Part shown: positions 1 through 9,498 of the stretch, one piece after another
How positions within the stretch are numbered: position 1 is the first letter of the stretch
How the letters are laid out: each line of letters opens with the position of its first letter
Assembly (NCBI RefSeq): GCF_000696385.1
Contig: NZ_JJMN01000062.1
Span: 62,001 to 126,000, forward strand
Direction: 5' to 3'
Length of the DNA: 64,000 nucleotides
Source of the DNA: Vibrio metoecus
GTDB taxonomy: Bacteria; Pseudomonadota; Gammaproteobacteria; Enterobacterales; Vibrionaceae
Made by a program: the position numbers and the translations under genes
Notes under the pieces: generated by a model
The model's input: only the letters and a program-made list of their open reading frames with translations
Databases searched by the model: none
What the model was told of the DNA's origin: nothing

Positions 1-1265
1 AGCACACTGGACCAAAACTCAGGCACAATGCGCTCAAGCAGGAAAATAGGTGCCGCGAGCAGTACAAAACCAAACAGGGTTTTCACCCGTTCCATCCAGT
101 TGCCGGCTTTTGGCAGCAATTTGTTGCCAAACACCGCGACCAAAATCAGTGGAATGCCCATACCCATTGCCAGTGCATACAGAGCGATGCCGCCAGTGAG
201 CAGATCACCGCTTTGTGCCACATAAAGCAGTGCGCCAGAAAGTGGCGCAGTGGTGCAAGGCGAGCAGACCAAGCCTGAGATTACGCCCATAGCAAACACG
301 CCGGGAAGGCTGCCGCCCTGTTGGGCATTACTCAGAGCATTGAGCCGAGTCTGTAGGCTGCTAGGCAGTTGTATGCTGTACAAGCCAAACATGGAAAGAG
401 CTAAGGCGATGAACAGCACACTCAACCCAATCAGCACATAAGGGTGTTGTAGTGCTGCTTGAAACTGCAAACCAGCCGAAGCGACCACTAACCCAAGTAA
501 GGTATAAGTGAGTGCCATGCCTTGTACGTAAATCACGCTAAGCAGTAGCGCACGGCGTTGGGTAAGCTGTGCGCCCCCGAGCACGATACTGGTCAAAATC
601 GGGTACATCGGCAGAACACAAGGGGTAAAGGCAAGGCCAATGCCTAATGCTAAAAACAGCAGTGGCGTCCACCATGTTTGCGCCAGTTGATCCGCCAATG
701 AATCATGGGCTGAAGTGGGAGCAGAGACGGTATTGGTTGGGGTTGTGCTAGTCGATAATTCGGTATTAGCACCCACGTTCGGAGCCTTTGCGGAATCACT
801 GGTGCTAAATGGGGTGATATTGATCATTCGAGTTTCAGGTGGGTAACAAAACCCAGCTTTTGCACACCCCTGATATTGAACGATCACTTTGGCATCGCTT
901 TGAAAAGCAGTAAGAGGAAGTTGGACAGAGAGTGGTGTGGTGTAGATCTTCACATCACCAAAAAACTCGTCGTGGTAAGGTTCGCCTTCGGTGAGTGAGT
1001 ACTCACCGAGCTCAACATTCTCGCTACTGATGCTGATTCGGTCTTGATACAGGTAGTACCCCTCTTTGACCTGCCAATCAATAAATAAGGTAGAATTTTG
1101 CTGGAAAGCATTAAACGGAAAGGCTTCATCGACCGTAACAAAACGGTTTTGGCTTGAGGCAAAACCGGAAGTATTGTTGTTCGAGGCGTTATTACCAAAC
1201 AGCGCCCAAGCGGGTTGAGTAAGCAGGGCGAGCAGCAGTGAAAAGCAAAGTAACAGTGTGCGCAT
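1..1265 (-). CDS. dsbD: Thiol:disulfide interchange protein DsbD (partial, C-terminus outside window)
   Basis: DsbD carries electrons from cytoplasmic thioredoxin across the inner membrane to periplasmic DsbC/DsbG and CcmG. The ATG at 1265 opens a frame that stays open to the window edge (about 421 codons). It begins with a signal peptide ([15 protein letters not shown], then a cut near QPAWA), followed by the periplasmic alpha domain with its redox pair ([12 protein letters not shown]), then hydrophobic segments of the beta domain. The beta domain shows the conserved membrane cysteines in [10 protein letters not shown] and [12 protein letters not shown]. The C-terminal thioredoxin-like gamma domain lies outside the window. 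The 120-bp gap to the next gene holds that gene's terminator. The family assignment is secure. Confidence 0.93.
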   Translation of the reverse strand, partial: MRTLLLCFSLLLALLTQPAWALFGNNASNNNTSGFASSQNRFVTVDEAFPFNAFQQNSTLFIDWQVKEGYYLYQDRISISSENVELGEYSLTEGEPYHDEFFGDVKIYTTPLSVQLPLTAFQSDAKVIVQYQGCAKAGFCYPPETRMINITPFSTSDSAKAPNVGANTELSTSTTPTNTVSAPTSAHDSLADQLAQTWWTPLLFLALGIGLAFTPCVLPMYPILTSIVLGGAQLTQRRALLLSVIYVQGMALTYTLLGLVVASAGLQFQAALQHPYVLIGLSVLFIALALSMFGLYSIQLPSSLQTRLNALSNAQQGGSLPGVFAMGVISGLVCSPCTTAPLSGALLYVAQSGDLLTGGIALYALAMGMGIPLILVAVFGNKLLPKAGNWMERVKTLFGFVLLAAPIFLLERIVPEFWSSV

Positions 1266-1345
1266 GGGTCAAATCGTTATCCATCATTTGGTTGTCATAG
1301 TAACCCAATCAGACCTTAGGATGCGCCAATAAGTTTCACAACAAT

Positions 1346-1367
1346 AAAAAAGGGAGCCGAAGCTCCC
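1346..1367 (-). terminator. Rho-independent terminator after dcuA
   Basis: Read on the minus strand, a GGGAGC/GCTCCC stem closed by a stable TTCG tetraloop is followed by a run of six T. It sits just downstream of the dcuA stop codon and insulates dsbD from dcuA transcription. Confidence 0.85.
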
Positions 1368-1386
1368 AGACTTTTGCACTTTATCC

Positions 1387-2694
1387 TTAGATAAATAGGC
1401 TACCGAATGCAAAGCCAAAGGCTACTGCACTGGCGATGGTGGCAACACCCGGAATAAAGAAAGGATGGTTAAACACATATTTCCCAATACGCGTTGAACC
1501 TGTGTCATCCATTTCTACCGCCGCCAACAAGGTTGGGTAAGTTGGCAGTACGAACAGTGCACTGACCGCCGCAAAAGAGGCGACTGCCGTCAGAGGCGCC
1601 ACACCAATCGCTAGAGCGGCTGGCATTAGCGCAACCGTGGTTGCACCTTGTGAGTAAAGCAACATGGATGCAAAGAACAGCACCAGCGCCAACATCCATG
1701 GGTAGTCAGCCAGCAGAGTACCGGCGACTTCTTTAATGCCATCGACGTGTGCGTTAACAAATGTTGAACCTAACCAAGCGACACCCAGTACGCAGACACA
1801 CGCCGTCATACCTGAGCGGAAAGTTGAAGCGGCTGGAATTTTGGCTGCATCAATTTTGGTCAGCATCACAATACCCGCTGCGGCGGCTAGCATGAAAGTC
1901 ATGATCGCTTCGTTACGGCCAAGTGCAGGGTTTTCAATTAAACCTACTGAGCTTGAAATCGCCGCTGCGTAGCACACCACAAGAATGATCGCAGTGAGGA
2001 ATACGTAAGTAGCGGTTTTCGCTGTTGGCAGAATTTCACGCTTTTGTGTCCCCGCCAGTTTGATCAAACCTTGTTCCAGACGCTCTTGATAAATCGGGTC
2101 GTCTTTCAGTTCGCTACCCATAAAGTTAGAAACAAACGCACCGACCATACAAGCAGCAAAGGTGGTTGGGATACAGATCGCCAGCAGCGTTAAGTAATCC
2201 ACACCAAACGGCACCAACATCGCGGCAAAGGCAACGACGGCCGCAGAAATCGGTGATGCGGTGATGGCAATTTGTGAAGCCACAACAGCAATCGACAGTG
2301 GACGTGAAGGACGTACACCTTGACCTTTGGCCACTTCGGCGATCACTGGCAAGGTTGAGAATGCCGTGTGACCCGTACCCGCCATCAGCGTCATCAGGAA
2401 AGTGACAATAGGGGCATAGAAGGTGATTCTTTCCGGATGTTTACGTAGGAAGTTTTCTGCCAGTTGTACCAGCCAGTCCATGCCCCCCGCCACTTGCATC
2501 GCCGCGATAGCGGTGATCACCGACATGATGATCAAAATCACATCGACAGGAATAAAGGCTTGTTTAGTCGGTACGCCAAGGATTAATGACAAGGCGATCA
2601 CACCGGCACCACCGGCAAAACCAATGCCGATACCGCCAATCCGTGCGCCCAGGAAGATGAAGAGGAGAACAATAGCCAGTTCGACCCAAATCAT
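1387..2694 (-). CDS. dcuA: Anaerobic C4-dicarboxylate transporter DcuA
   Basis: This inner-membrane antiporter exchanges aspartate, fumarate, malate and succinate during anaerobic growth. The 435-residue protein is hydrophobic throughout and matches the Dcu family from the N-terminus (ELAIVLLFIFLGARIGGIGIG) to the C-terminus (MDDTGSTRIGKYVFNHPFFIPG). It resembles DcuA more than DcuB, and its position after aspA is the classic aspA-dcuA arrangement. A Shine-Dalgarno GAGGTAA precedes the ATG at 2694. A hairpin separates it from aspA, so it may be transcribed both by readthrough and from its own promoter. With the frd genes further along the window it would form the fumarate-respiration route: aspartate uptake, deamination to fumarate, reduction, and succinate export. 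Confidence 0.93.
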   Translation of the reverse strand: MIWVELAIVLLFIFLGARIGGIGIGFAGGAGVIALSLILGVPTKQAFIPVDVILIIMSVITAIAAMQVAGGMDWLVQLAENFLRKHPERITFYAPIVTFLMTLMAGTGHTAFSTLPVIAEVAKGQGVRPSRPLSIAVVASQIAITASPISAAVVAFAAMLVPFGVDYLTLLAICIPTTFAACMVGAFVSNFMGSELKDDPIYQERLEQGLIKLAGTQKREILPTAKTATYVFLTAIILVVCYAAAISSSVGLIENPALGRNEAIMTFMLAAAAGIVMLTKIDAAKIPAASTFRSGMTACVCVLGVAWLGSTFVNAHVDGIKEVAGTLLADYPWMLALVLFFASMLLYSQGATTVALMPAALAIGVAPLTAVASFAAVSALFVLPTYPTLLAAVEMDDTGSTRIGKYVFNHPFFIPGVATIASAVAFGFAFGSLFI

Positions 2695-2790
2695 AATGAT
2701 TACCTCATGTTAAAGATGAAAAAATTATCTCAACACTCACACTACGAGCGTTCAAATAATGTTTTCACCATCTAAGTTGAGTGCTATGAG

Positions 2791-2815
2791 AAAAGCCCCC
2801 AAATAAGGGGGCTTT
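2791..2815 (-). terminator. Rho-independent terminator after aspA
   Basis: On the minus strand an AGCCCCC/GGGGGCT stem with a six-base loop is followed by TTTT. It lies between the aspA stop codon and the dcuA start and probably attenuates readthrough into dcuA. Confidence 0.8.
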
Positions 2816-2825
2816 CACAGCGCGA

Positions 2826-4278
2826 TTACTCGTAACGTTTCGCTTTGTATTGAGGATGCATCAGGTTCTCAACAGAGAAGATGTCATCAAGCTGCTCTTC
2901 AGTGAGCAAGCCGCGCTCAAGTACTACTTCACGTACGCTCTTACCCGTTTCAGCACAGATCTTACCGACAATGTCACCTTCATGGTGGCCAATGTATGGG
3001 TTCAGATAAGTCACGATACCGATAGAGTTGAAAACGAAGTTTTCGCAGATTTCTTTGTTCACGGTGATGCCATCAATGCACTTGTCACGTAGGTTCACAC
3101 ACGCGTTAGTCAGCAGAGAGATAGACTCAAACATTGCTTGAGCAATCACTGGTTCCATTACGTTCAATTGCAGTTGACCTGCTTCTGCAGCGAAAGTGAT
3201 GGTGTTGTCGTTACCGAACACTTTAAAGCAAACTTGGTTAACCACTTCTGGGATAACTGGGTTTACTTTCGCCGGCATAATAGAAGAACCTGCTTGTAGT
3301 TCAGGCAAGTTGATTTCGTTCAGACCTGCGCGAGGACCAGAAGAGAGCAGACGTAGATCGTTACAGATCTTAGACATCTTCATCGCTAGACGCTTCAGAG
3401 CACCGTGCGTCATCACGTAAGCACCACAGTCAGAGGTGGCTTCGATCAGATCTTCAGCTGGAACTGTTTCTAGGCCAGTCACTTGCGCCAGATATTTTAC
3501 CGCGAGTTCTTGGTAACCAGGTGCTGCGTTCAGGCCAGTACCGATCGCTGTTGCGCCCAAGTTCACTTCCAAAAGCAGTTTTGAAGTGTATTGCAGAGCA
3601 CGGATCTCTTCATTCAGAGTCACAGCCCATGCGTGGAATTCTTGACCTACGGTCATCGGTACTGCGTCTTGCAGCTGAGTACGACCCATTTTTAGGATTG
3701 TTTTTGTACTCAACCGCTTTAAGTTCGAATGCGCCTTTCAGGTATTCAATCGCATCGATCACTTTCAGGATGCTGTTGTAAACCGCGATGCGGAAACCCG
3801 TTGGGTAAGCACAGTTGGTTGATTGGCTTTTGTTCACGTGGTCATTCGGGTTGATGAACTCGTATTGACCTTTTTCTTTGCCCATCAGTTCTAGGGCTAC
3901 GTTGGCAATCACTTCGTTGGTGTTCATGTTCACCGAAGTGCCTGCACCGCCTTGGAATACATCTGACGGGAATTGATCCATGCACTTACCTGTTTCAAGA
4001 ATCAAATCACACGCTTGAAGGATGTAGTTCGCCACATCTTTTGGAATTACGCCCAGCTCTTTGTTCGCCAAAGTCGCCGCTTTTTTGGTCATGATCATGC
4101 CGCGTACAAATTCAGGTACGTCAGAGATCGTAACGTTAGAGATGTTGAAGTTTTCGACAGCGCGAAGGGTATGAATACCGTAGTAAGCATCAGCAGGAAC
4201 GTGACGTTGACCTAACAGATCTTCTTCAATGCGGGTAGCCGGAGTCGCTGTTTTAGGCGCTTCAGATAGGGTAGCCAT
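2826..4278 (-). CDS. aspA: Aspartate ammonia-lyase AspA (frame interrupted by one extra base)
   Basis: Aspartase deaminates L-aspartate to fumarate and ammonia in the cytoplasm. The ATG at 4278, preceded by AAGGA, starts a frame that matches aspartase up to ELKAVEYKN. The rest of the family sequence ([15 protein letters not shown] onward) continues in another frame. Removing one A from the A5 run near 3701-3705 joins them as [10 protein letters not shown] and gives 483 residues, the length I expect for the family. The fumarase/aspartase signature [11 protein letters not shown] is intact in the second part. The total span of 1453 bases is one more than a multiple of three. I read this as a sequence error rather than a pseudogene. 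A real frameshift would remove the active site. Confidence 0.88.
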
Positions 4279-4522
4279 ATGGGGATCCTTAGATAATTAT
4301 TCTGGTAAAAAACTAAATTAATAGCCATTTCTGTAATTTAAGAATCCATTCGTCAGAGTTTTTGGCTGGAAATCCGTCCTGACTTGCGAAGCACATAATA
4401 CTGTAAATGCATATTAAAAATAGTAACTGGATCACCTTTTAATACAATTTGATGGAAAATTTGCTGAGAGTTTTATCTATAGCTATATAAAGAGAGAAGG
4501 CGGTATAAAAAGGATCTGATTT

Positions 4523-5462
4523 ATGGTGAATAGTGCCGATTCAGCAAGATTGTTGTCGGACCAAGATCTACAAGGATATGTCAGCCGCATACTGGATGTA
4601 ATTCCGTTGCCGATCATTATTTCTAAATCTTCCGCGCTCGGACAAGGTGAGCGTGAACATATGCATTTTAATAAAGCCTTTGTGAAAGAGCTGGGGTATT
4701 CCATTGCACAAATCCCCGATATTGCAACTTGGTTTGAAAAGGCTTACCCACAAATAGCCTATCGACAGGAAATTATTGCTCAATGGCAGAAGACGGTCGA
4801 TGAGGCGCGGGCGCAAGGCGAAGATGTCGCGCAGATGCCGGCTTTGATCATGTGCGCCGATGGGGTGCAGCGCTGGTTTTCCGTCTCAGCACAAATCGAA
4901 CCGGCCTGCCGTGACGATCTGCATATCATTACCTTTCGCAATATTCATGACTATAAAACCTCGATCGCTGAAGCCGAGCGTCAATCACAGATTGATCCAT
5001 TGACCCAATTGAAAAATCGTCGAGGCTTTTATACTTGGTGTGAACTATTGGCACCTGAGGCGCGATTGGGGATGATCATATTCGACATCGACCATTTTAA
5101 GCAGATCAACGATACCTATGGTCACCCCGCAGGAGATTATGTGCTACGCCAAATTGCGGGGTTATTGGAACAAAACTTACCCTCGTCTTTCGTGTTGTGT
5201 GCGTTGGGGGGGCGAAGAGTTTTTGGTCTGCTTTGAATGCGATGAAATGGCTAATGTCATTGGCTTGGCGGAAACGATACGACGCTATGTGGAGAGTAAT
5301 ACCTTGATGTGGCAAGGACAGCAGATTGCTTTAACTCTCAGTGCTGGGTGTACGGTGGGAGCGATGACGAGCAACAATTGGGATAATTTGTTACAAACTG
5401 CTGATCAAGCGCTGCTGTCGGCGAAACGCTTGGGGCGCAATCGGGTGATTGCCGATCGGTAA
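4523..5462 (+). CDS. PAS-GGDEF diguanylate cyclase (frame interrupted by one extra base)
   Basis: This is a predicted cyclase making the second messenger cyclic di-GMP. Residues about 15-150 form a PAS-like sensory region (DVIPLPIIISKSSA, then a region ending in IHDYKTSIAEAERQ). A GGDEF domain follows (DPLTQLKNRRGFY, IIFDIDHFKQINDTYGH). The first frame runs into ALGGRRVFGLL at a run of seven G (5206-5212). In another frame the same stretch reads CVRWGGEEFLVCFE. Deleting one base near 5201-5212 restores the GGEEF active site and a protein of about 312 residues. I see no RxxD inhibitory site just upstream of GGEEF and no membrane segment, so it appears to be a soluble cyclase. The ATG at 4523 has an AAGGA upstream. 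The gene is divergent from aspA. Confidence 0.82.
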
Positions 5463-5553
5463 ACAAAAAGTGCTCGTTGGGGTGGGTTTTATCTCAGGGT
5501 GACTTGTCAGCCATCTCGGTTGTGGTTAACGTGACCAAAACCAAGGAGGCATT

Positions 5554-6039
5554 GTGTTCCCGATATTATTGTTTTTATTTATTGCAGTCCCAGTGATTGA
5601 AATTGCGTTGTTCATTCAGGTTGGAGGTGTGCTCGGCCTGTGGCCAACCATCGCTTTAGTGTTGCTGACGGCGGTGATGGGTGCATCCCTAGTGCGCAGC
5701 CAAGGTTTGCAAACATTACTGACTGTGCAACAGCGTTTGGCGCAAGGCCAACTGCCTGCACAGCAGATTTTAGAAGGGGTGATGCTTGCCGTTGCGGGCG
5801 TGCTGTTACTGACTCCCGGCTTTTTAACCGACATGATGGGCATGCTGATTTTGCTGCCAGCACCAAGGGCTTGGCTAGCCAAGTATGTCATGAGCCGTGT
5901 GGTGGTAAGTAGTCTTCACACTCGTGGGCAAAATTTTGAACAGGCGAATTCCTTCCGCGATCATTCAAACCCGAATGGCAGCACCTATGACGGTGAATTT
6001 GAGCGTAAAGACGATCAAGATCAGCACCGTTTAAAGTAA
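5554..6039 (+). CDS. fxsA: FxsA family inner-membrane protein
   Basis: FxsA is a small cytoplasmic-membrane protein. In E. coli its overproduction relieves F-plasmid exclusion of phage T7, but its normal role is unclear. The 161-residue product has the family core: an N-terminal hydrophobic hairpin (FIAVPVIEIALFIQVG), the GASLVRSQG motif, and a further hydrophobic hairpin ending in LTPGFLTDMMG. A polar C-terminal tail rich in N, D and E follows. The start is GTG at 5554, chosen because of a strong AAGGAGG just upstream. Its place next to groESL in E. coli is not kept here. Confidence 0.88.
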   Translation: MFPILLFLFIAVPVIEIALFIQVGGVLGLWPTIALVLLTAVMGASLVRSQGLQTLLTVQQRLAQGQLPAQQILEGVMLAVAGVLLLTPGFLTDMMGMLILLPAPRAWLAKYVMSRVVVSSLHTRGQNFEQANSFRDHSNPNGSTYDGEFERKDDQDQHRLK

Positions 6040-6061
6040 AGCTATCTCTATTAATGGCGCA

Positions 6062-6538
6062 TTAGATTGCGCCATCAAACCCCATTTGACGCCACGCCTC
6101 AAAAGCAATAATTGCAACGGCATTGGAAAGGTTAAGGCTGCGTGCTTCCGGCATCATCGGGATGCGAATGCGCTGCTCGGCAGGCAAACTGGCAATCAGC
6201 TCGGCCGGTAAACCGCGAGTTTCTGGGCCAAACATCAGTACATCGCCTTGTTGAAATTGGGCATCTACATGGTGTTGTGTGGTTTTGGTGGTGCAAGCAA
6301 ACAGGCGGAAAGTCTCGCGTTCGCGCTGCAAATAGTCGATAAACGCCGCGTAATCTTTATGGCGTGTTACACGTGCTAAGTCATGGTAATCCAACCCTGC
6401 ACGACGCACTTTTTTCTCTTCCAGATCAAATCCCAATGGTTCGATCAGGTGCAAGTTTGCGCCACAGTTGGCACATAAACGAATAATGTTGCCCGTGTTA
6501 GGGGCGATTTCTGGTTCGTAGAGAGCAATATCAAACAT
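6062..6538 (-). CDS. trmL: tRNA (cytidine/uridine-2'-O-)-methyltransferase TrmL
   Basis: TrmL methylates the ribose of the wobble base (position 34) in certain tRNA-Leu species, using S-adenosylmethionine. The 158-residue protein is a minimal SPOUT methyltransferase: N-terminal [15 protein letters not shown], the central FGPETRGLP motif, and the C-terminal [12 protein letters not shown] that forms the trefoil-knot cofactor site. Length and motifs match YibK/TrmL. It is convergent with fxsA, with only 22 bases between the stop codons. In E. coli trmL follows cysE, whereas here cysE is about 39 kb away. Confidence 0.93.
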   Translation of the reverse strand: MFDIALYEPEIAPNTGNIIRLCANCGANLHLIEPLGFDLEEKKVRRAGLDYHDLARVTRHKDYAAFIDYLQRERETFRLFACTTKTTQHHVDAQFQQGDVLMFGPETRGLPAELIASLPAEQRIRIPMMPEARSLNLSNAVAIIAFEAWRQMGFDGAI

Positions 6539-6560
6539 AACCGACGTTCAGTGAATGCAA

Positions 6561-6585
6561 AGAAGGGGCGAGTATAGCCCCTTCT
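6561..6585 (-). terminator. Terminator-like hairpin after cpxA
   Basis: A nine-base stem AGAAGGGGC/GCCCCTTCT with a seven-base loop lies between the cpxA stop codon and the trmL start. On the minus strand the stem is followed by only TT, so termination may be partial. Confidence 0.6.
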
Positions 6586-6627
6586 GTGGTGAGTTGCAGC
6601 GATTGGTCAATCGGGAGCACAAAATGC

Positions 6628-8019
6628 TTACGCCGTCTGCAAAGGTAAAGTGAAGCACACGCGTAAGCCACCTAAACCACTGCGTGTTGCGCTGATGGTG
6701 CCGCTGTGCTGGCGAATCGCACTTTCAGTGATGGCGAGCCCTAACCCAGTACCGCCGCTGTGCCGATCTCGCGCGGTAGAAACTCGATAAAATGGGCGGA
6801 AAATGTCCGTTAATTGTTCGTCCGGTACGCCTTCTCCATCATCATCCACACTAACGGTGAGTTGGTTATCTTGCACGATAAACGCCACGTGGATTCGTTG
6901 TTGTCCATAGTGAATGGCGTTTCGCACCACATTTTCTAGTGCACTCATGAGCAGCTTCGGAGTCCCGTTGATGTTGCGTTCTGGAATCGCTTCAAAAGTC
7001 AGCGTTTTGTCCATTTGTTCTGCTTCAAACTCGGCATCTTTAAGCAGTTCTTCCCATAGGCTGCTGAGTGGCTGTACTTCACGCATCAGGTGGCTGTTGG
7101 TTTGCATGCGAGAGAGCGCGAGTAGATCACCGATCATCTGTTCCAAACGCTGTGCTTCGGTATCAATCCGTTCTAACTCGCTGCTGCTGCCTTGTTTGCG
7201 CATCGCTAATGCATTGGCCATGCGCAGCCGAGTCAACGGTGAGCGTAGTTCGTGTGAGATATCGGAGAGCAGCCGCTGTTGCCCTGAAACCATTTGATTT
7301 ACGGCATCCACCATTTGGTTAAAGCTGCGACCTGCCTGCTGAAATTCAGCGGTACCGCGTTCTAATTTCGGGTCATGCACAAACTCCCCACGCGCGACGC
7401 GCTGCGCGGCTTGTGCAAGATTTTGTGCCGGCTTACTCAATGCCCAAGCGAGCCACAATAACAGGGGGGTGCTGACCAGCATGATTGCCAACAGCAGTTG
7501 GAATGGCTTATCAAATAGGCGCAAAAAAAAGGGTGGCGGTTCATCCCAACGCATCCCGACGTATAGCAGTAAATCTTGTTTGGCCAACGTAATGGGAACA
7601 GGGCCCGCCAGCATATAGCGGCCATAAAGTCGTTGCTGTGGTTTTTCGATCGATTCAATGCTGGAAGAGAAGTTTTGCAGGGCTTTTAGGCGAAAATCAG
7701 CATGCTTGGAGGAAGTCAGCACATTGCCTTCCAAATCAGTCACAAAAAATTGTGGTCGGCCATCATGTTCACGCTTCGACATGCCTCGACCTTCTAACTG
7801 ATAGAGAATTTTGCCTAACTCGGTGGTGTTTTGGTACTCCGATTCAAAACGTGTTTTGCTTTCTAGCAGGCGTTGGTATGCCTCTGGTGACAGATCGCGC
7901 GATTTACGTGGGTCAAGGTGTGGTAGGGTGAGTACTGCGAACAAGACCAACAGCATGGTAAACCAGAAAATCGCAAAAATTCGCCCATACAGGTTATTGA
8001 GTTTCGGTAGGCGCATCAC
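6628..8019 (-). CDS. cpxA: Envelope-stress sensor histidine kinase CpxA
   Basis: CpxA senses misfolded envelope proteins and phosphorylates CpxR. The 463-residue protein has an N-terminal membrane segment (about 10-30), a periplasmic sensor region (about 30-165), a second membrane segment (about 170-190) and a HAMP linker. The dimerisation/phosphoacceptor motif SHELRSPLTRLRMA carries the catalytic His. The ATPase part has the N box (NVVRNAIHYG), G1 (DDDGEGVP) and G2 (GGTGLGLAI). Its ATG overlaps the cpxR stop codon by four bases, so the two are translationally coupled. The shorter Vibrio-type periplasmic region is within the normal range for the family. Confidence 0.94.
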   Translation of the reverse strand: MMRLPKLNNLYGRIFAIFWFTMLLVLFAVLTLPHLDPRKSRDLSPEAYQRLLESKTRFESEYQNTTELGKILYQLEGRGMSKREHDGRPQFFVTDLEGNVLTSSKHADFRLKALQNFSSSIESIEKPQQRLYGRYMLAGPVPITLAKQDLLLYVGMRWDEPPPFFLRLFDKPFQLLLAIMLVSTPLLLWLAWALSKPAQNLAQAAQRVARGEFVHDPKLERGTAEFQQAGRSFNQMVDAVNQMVSGQQRLLSDISHELRSPLTRLRMANALAMRKQGSSSELERIDTEAQRLEQMIGDLLALSRMQTNSHLMREVQPLSSLWEELLKDAEFEAEQMDKTLTFEAIPERNINGTPKLLMSALENVVRNAIHYGQQRIHVAFIVQDNQLTVSVDDDGEGVPDEQLTDIFRPFYRVSTARDRHSGGTGLGLAITESAIRQHSGTISATRSGLGGLRVCFTLPLQTA

Positions 8020-8702
8020 TCCTCCTGAACCATTAAATAGCCGCGGCCACGCAAGGTTTTGATGCGGGCTTTACCATCCTGCCGCTCTGGCAGTTTTTTG
8101 CGCAGGTTAGAGACATGCATATCAATGGCGCGATCAAACGCAGCAAGGCGTTTGCCTAACACTTCTACACTGAGCATCTCTTTGGTGAGTGTTTCTCCCG
8201 GTGACTGCACAAAATGGGTCAGTAGTGCAAATTCAGTGGTGGTGAGGTCGAGCAATTGCCCCTGACAGTAGGCTTCTTGCTTGCCAGGATAGACTTGGAG
8301 ATCCTGACATTCGATGACGTCTGAGTTTTTAGGGGGAAGCGCATTTTGCGTGCGACGTAAAATCGCCCGAATACGCGCCAGCAGCTCTCGATCACTAAAA
8401 GGTTTGGGCAGGTAGTCATCTGCGCCCAGCTCTAGGCCGATCACGCGATCGATCTCCTCGCCTTTGGCGGTCAGCATCAAAACCGGAGTTGCCCATTTTT
8501 CACGCAGGCGCTTTAAGGTCTCCATACCATTGAGCTTGGGCATCATCACATCAAGGAGGATCAGATCGACCTCATCGCTGACCGCCGCCAATCCTGCTTC
8601 ACCGTCATTGGCTTCAGAAATATCAAAGCCTTCATACTGTAAAACTTCCGTTAATAGGCTGGTCAGTTCAGTGTCATCATCGATCAAAAGGATATGTGCC
8701 AT
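8016..8702 (-). CDS. cpxR: Response regulator CpxR
   Basis: CpxR is the DNA-binding partner of CpxA. The 228-residue OmpR-type regulator has a receiver domain (1-120) with acidic pocket IDDD and phosphoacceptor Asp51 in LILLDVMMP. A winged-helix DNA-binding domain follows (about 130-228), ending in KTLRGRGYLM. It is the first gene of the cpxRA operon and is divergent from cpxP. The shared 185-bp region contains a perfect CpxR box, which supports autoregulation together with activation of cpxP. Confidence 0.95.
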   Translation of the reverse strand: MAHILLIDDDTELTSLLTEVLQYEGFDISEANDGEAGLAAVSDEVDLILLDVMMPKLNGMETLKRLREKWATPVLMLTAKGEEIDRVIGLELGADDYLPKPFSDRELLARIRAILRRTQNALPPKNSDVIECQDLQVYPGKQEAYCQGQLLDLTTTEFALLTHFVQSPGETLTKEMLSVEVLGKRLAAFDRAIDMHVSNLRKKLPERQDGKARIKTLRGRGYLMVQEE

Positions 8703-8776
8703 AGCTGCCTCGTAGATTGCTTAATTGCCTTCAGTTTACCGTGAAAAAAGTACCGCAGTCAGTGAGCAATCAGCTC

Positions 8777-8791
8777 TTTACGATTCTTTAC
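8777..8791. promoter_or_regulatory. CpxR box between cpxR and cpxP
   Basis: The plus strand reads TTTAC-N5-TTTAC, which is GTAAA-N5-GTAAA on the minus strand. This is an exact match to the established CpxR consensus. It sits in the cpxR-cpxP intergenic region about 100 bases from the cpxP start, where it could serve both promoters. Confidence 0.87.
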
Positions 8792-8887
8792 GCTCCCTAT
8801 ACGTCACTTGACCTTGCAAGTCGTAATCTATGTTCAAGCGCTGCAGAACAGCCATGTAATCCATAACGTCATGTAGAGGAACGAATT

Positions 8888-9392
8888 ATGAAAACTTGCC
8901 AAAAAAATGATTTTAGCCGCCGCTATGCTTCCACTTACTTTGGGTACGACCGCCGCGTTTGCCTTTGGTGGTCATGGTTGGGATAAGGAAGGGGATGGCT
9001 CTTGTGGTGGTAAAGGCGAGCGCGGGATCTGGAAACAGCTCGATTTAACGTCGGAACAGCAGGCTCAGCTGAAAGATATGCGTGAGGCGAACCGTGAAGA
9101 AATGCGCGCTAATCGTGGACAAAATCGTGATGCGATGAAAGCACTACATTCACAAGAGCGTGCTCTGGTGTTAGCCGCCGATTTTGATCAGGCTGCCCGA
9201 CCGAAAACCTTGACAAAACAGATGGTGGATCAACAAGTGACTCACCGCGTAAAAATGATGGAAAAACGCCATCAAATGATGAGTATTTTGACCGCGGAAC
9301 AGAAAGCCAAATTGCAGACCCTGCAACAGGCACAAATGGATCAATGCATGATGGACGGTTCTCACGGTAAAGGTAAGCCTCGTCATCAATAA
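8888..9392 (+). CDS. cpxP: CpxP/Spy-family periplasmic stress protein (one extra base in the signal peptide)
   Basis: CpxP is a periplasmic chaperone-like protein that damps CpxA signalling. The mature part is highly charged and helical, with paired LTxxQ motifs typical of the family: LDLTSEQQAQLKDMR near the N-terminus and LTAEQKAKLQTLQ near the C-terminus. The natural start is ATG 8888, which has AGAGGAACG upstream, but its frame is lost at a run of seven A (8901-8907). With six A the protein begins MKTCQKMILAAAM and becomes a proper signal peptide. Starting instead at the internal ATG 8907 would drop the basic N-region and leave no ribosome binding site. Divergent from cpxRA, with a CpxR box between. 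It could equally be called Spy-like; I chose CpxP from the position. Confidence 0.82.
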
Positions 9393-9412
9393 GGGCATCG
9401 CCCATTCCATCC

Positions 9413-9447
9413 CCACAAGGTAGCCTCGCGCTGCCTTGTGGTTTTTT
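9413..9447 (+). terminator. Rho-independent terminator after cpxP
   Basis: A CCACAAGG/CCTTGTGG stem, extended by TAGC/GCTG, is followed directly by six T. It separates cpxP from fieF. Confidence 0.85.
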
Positions 9448-9498
9448 GCATCTCGGTTATATACTCGGGCTTCTTTAACTTAATGAATTGGTGAGGCG

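Noticed and set aside
2826..3713. Separate 295-residue aspartase-like protein starting at TTG 3713
   Set aside because: It lacks the N-terminal third and joins the upstream frame exactly when one A is removed, so it is the rest of aspA rather than its own gene.
4279..4522. CRP or FNR site in the aspA-cyclase divergent gap
   Set aside because: Anaerobic regulation of aspA would predict one, but I found no pair of half-sites close enough to consensus to report.
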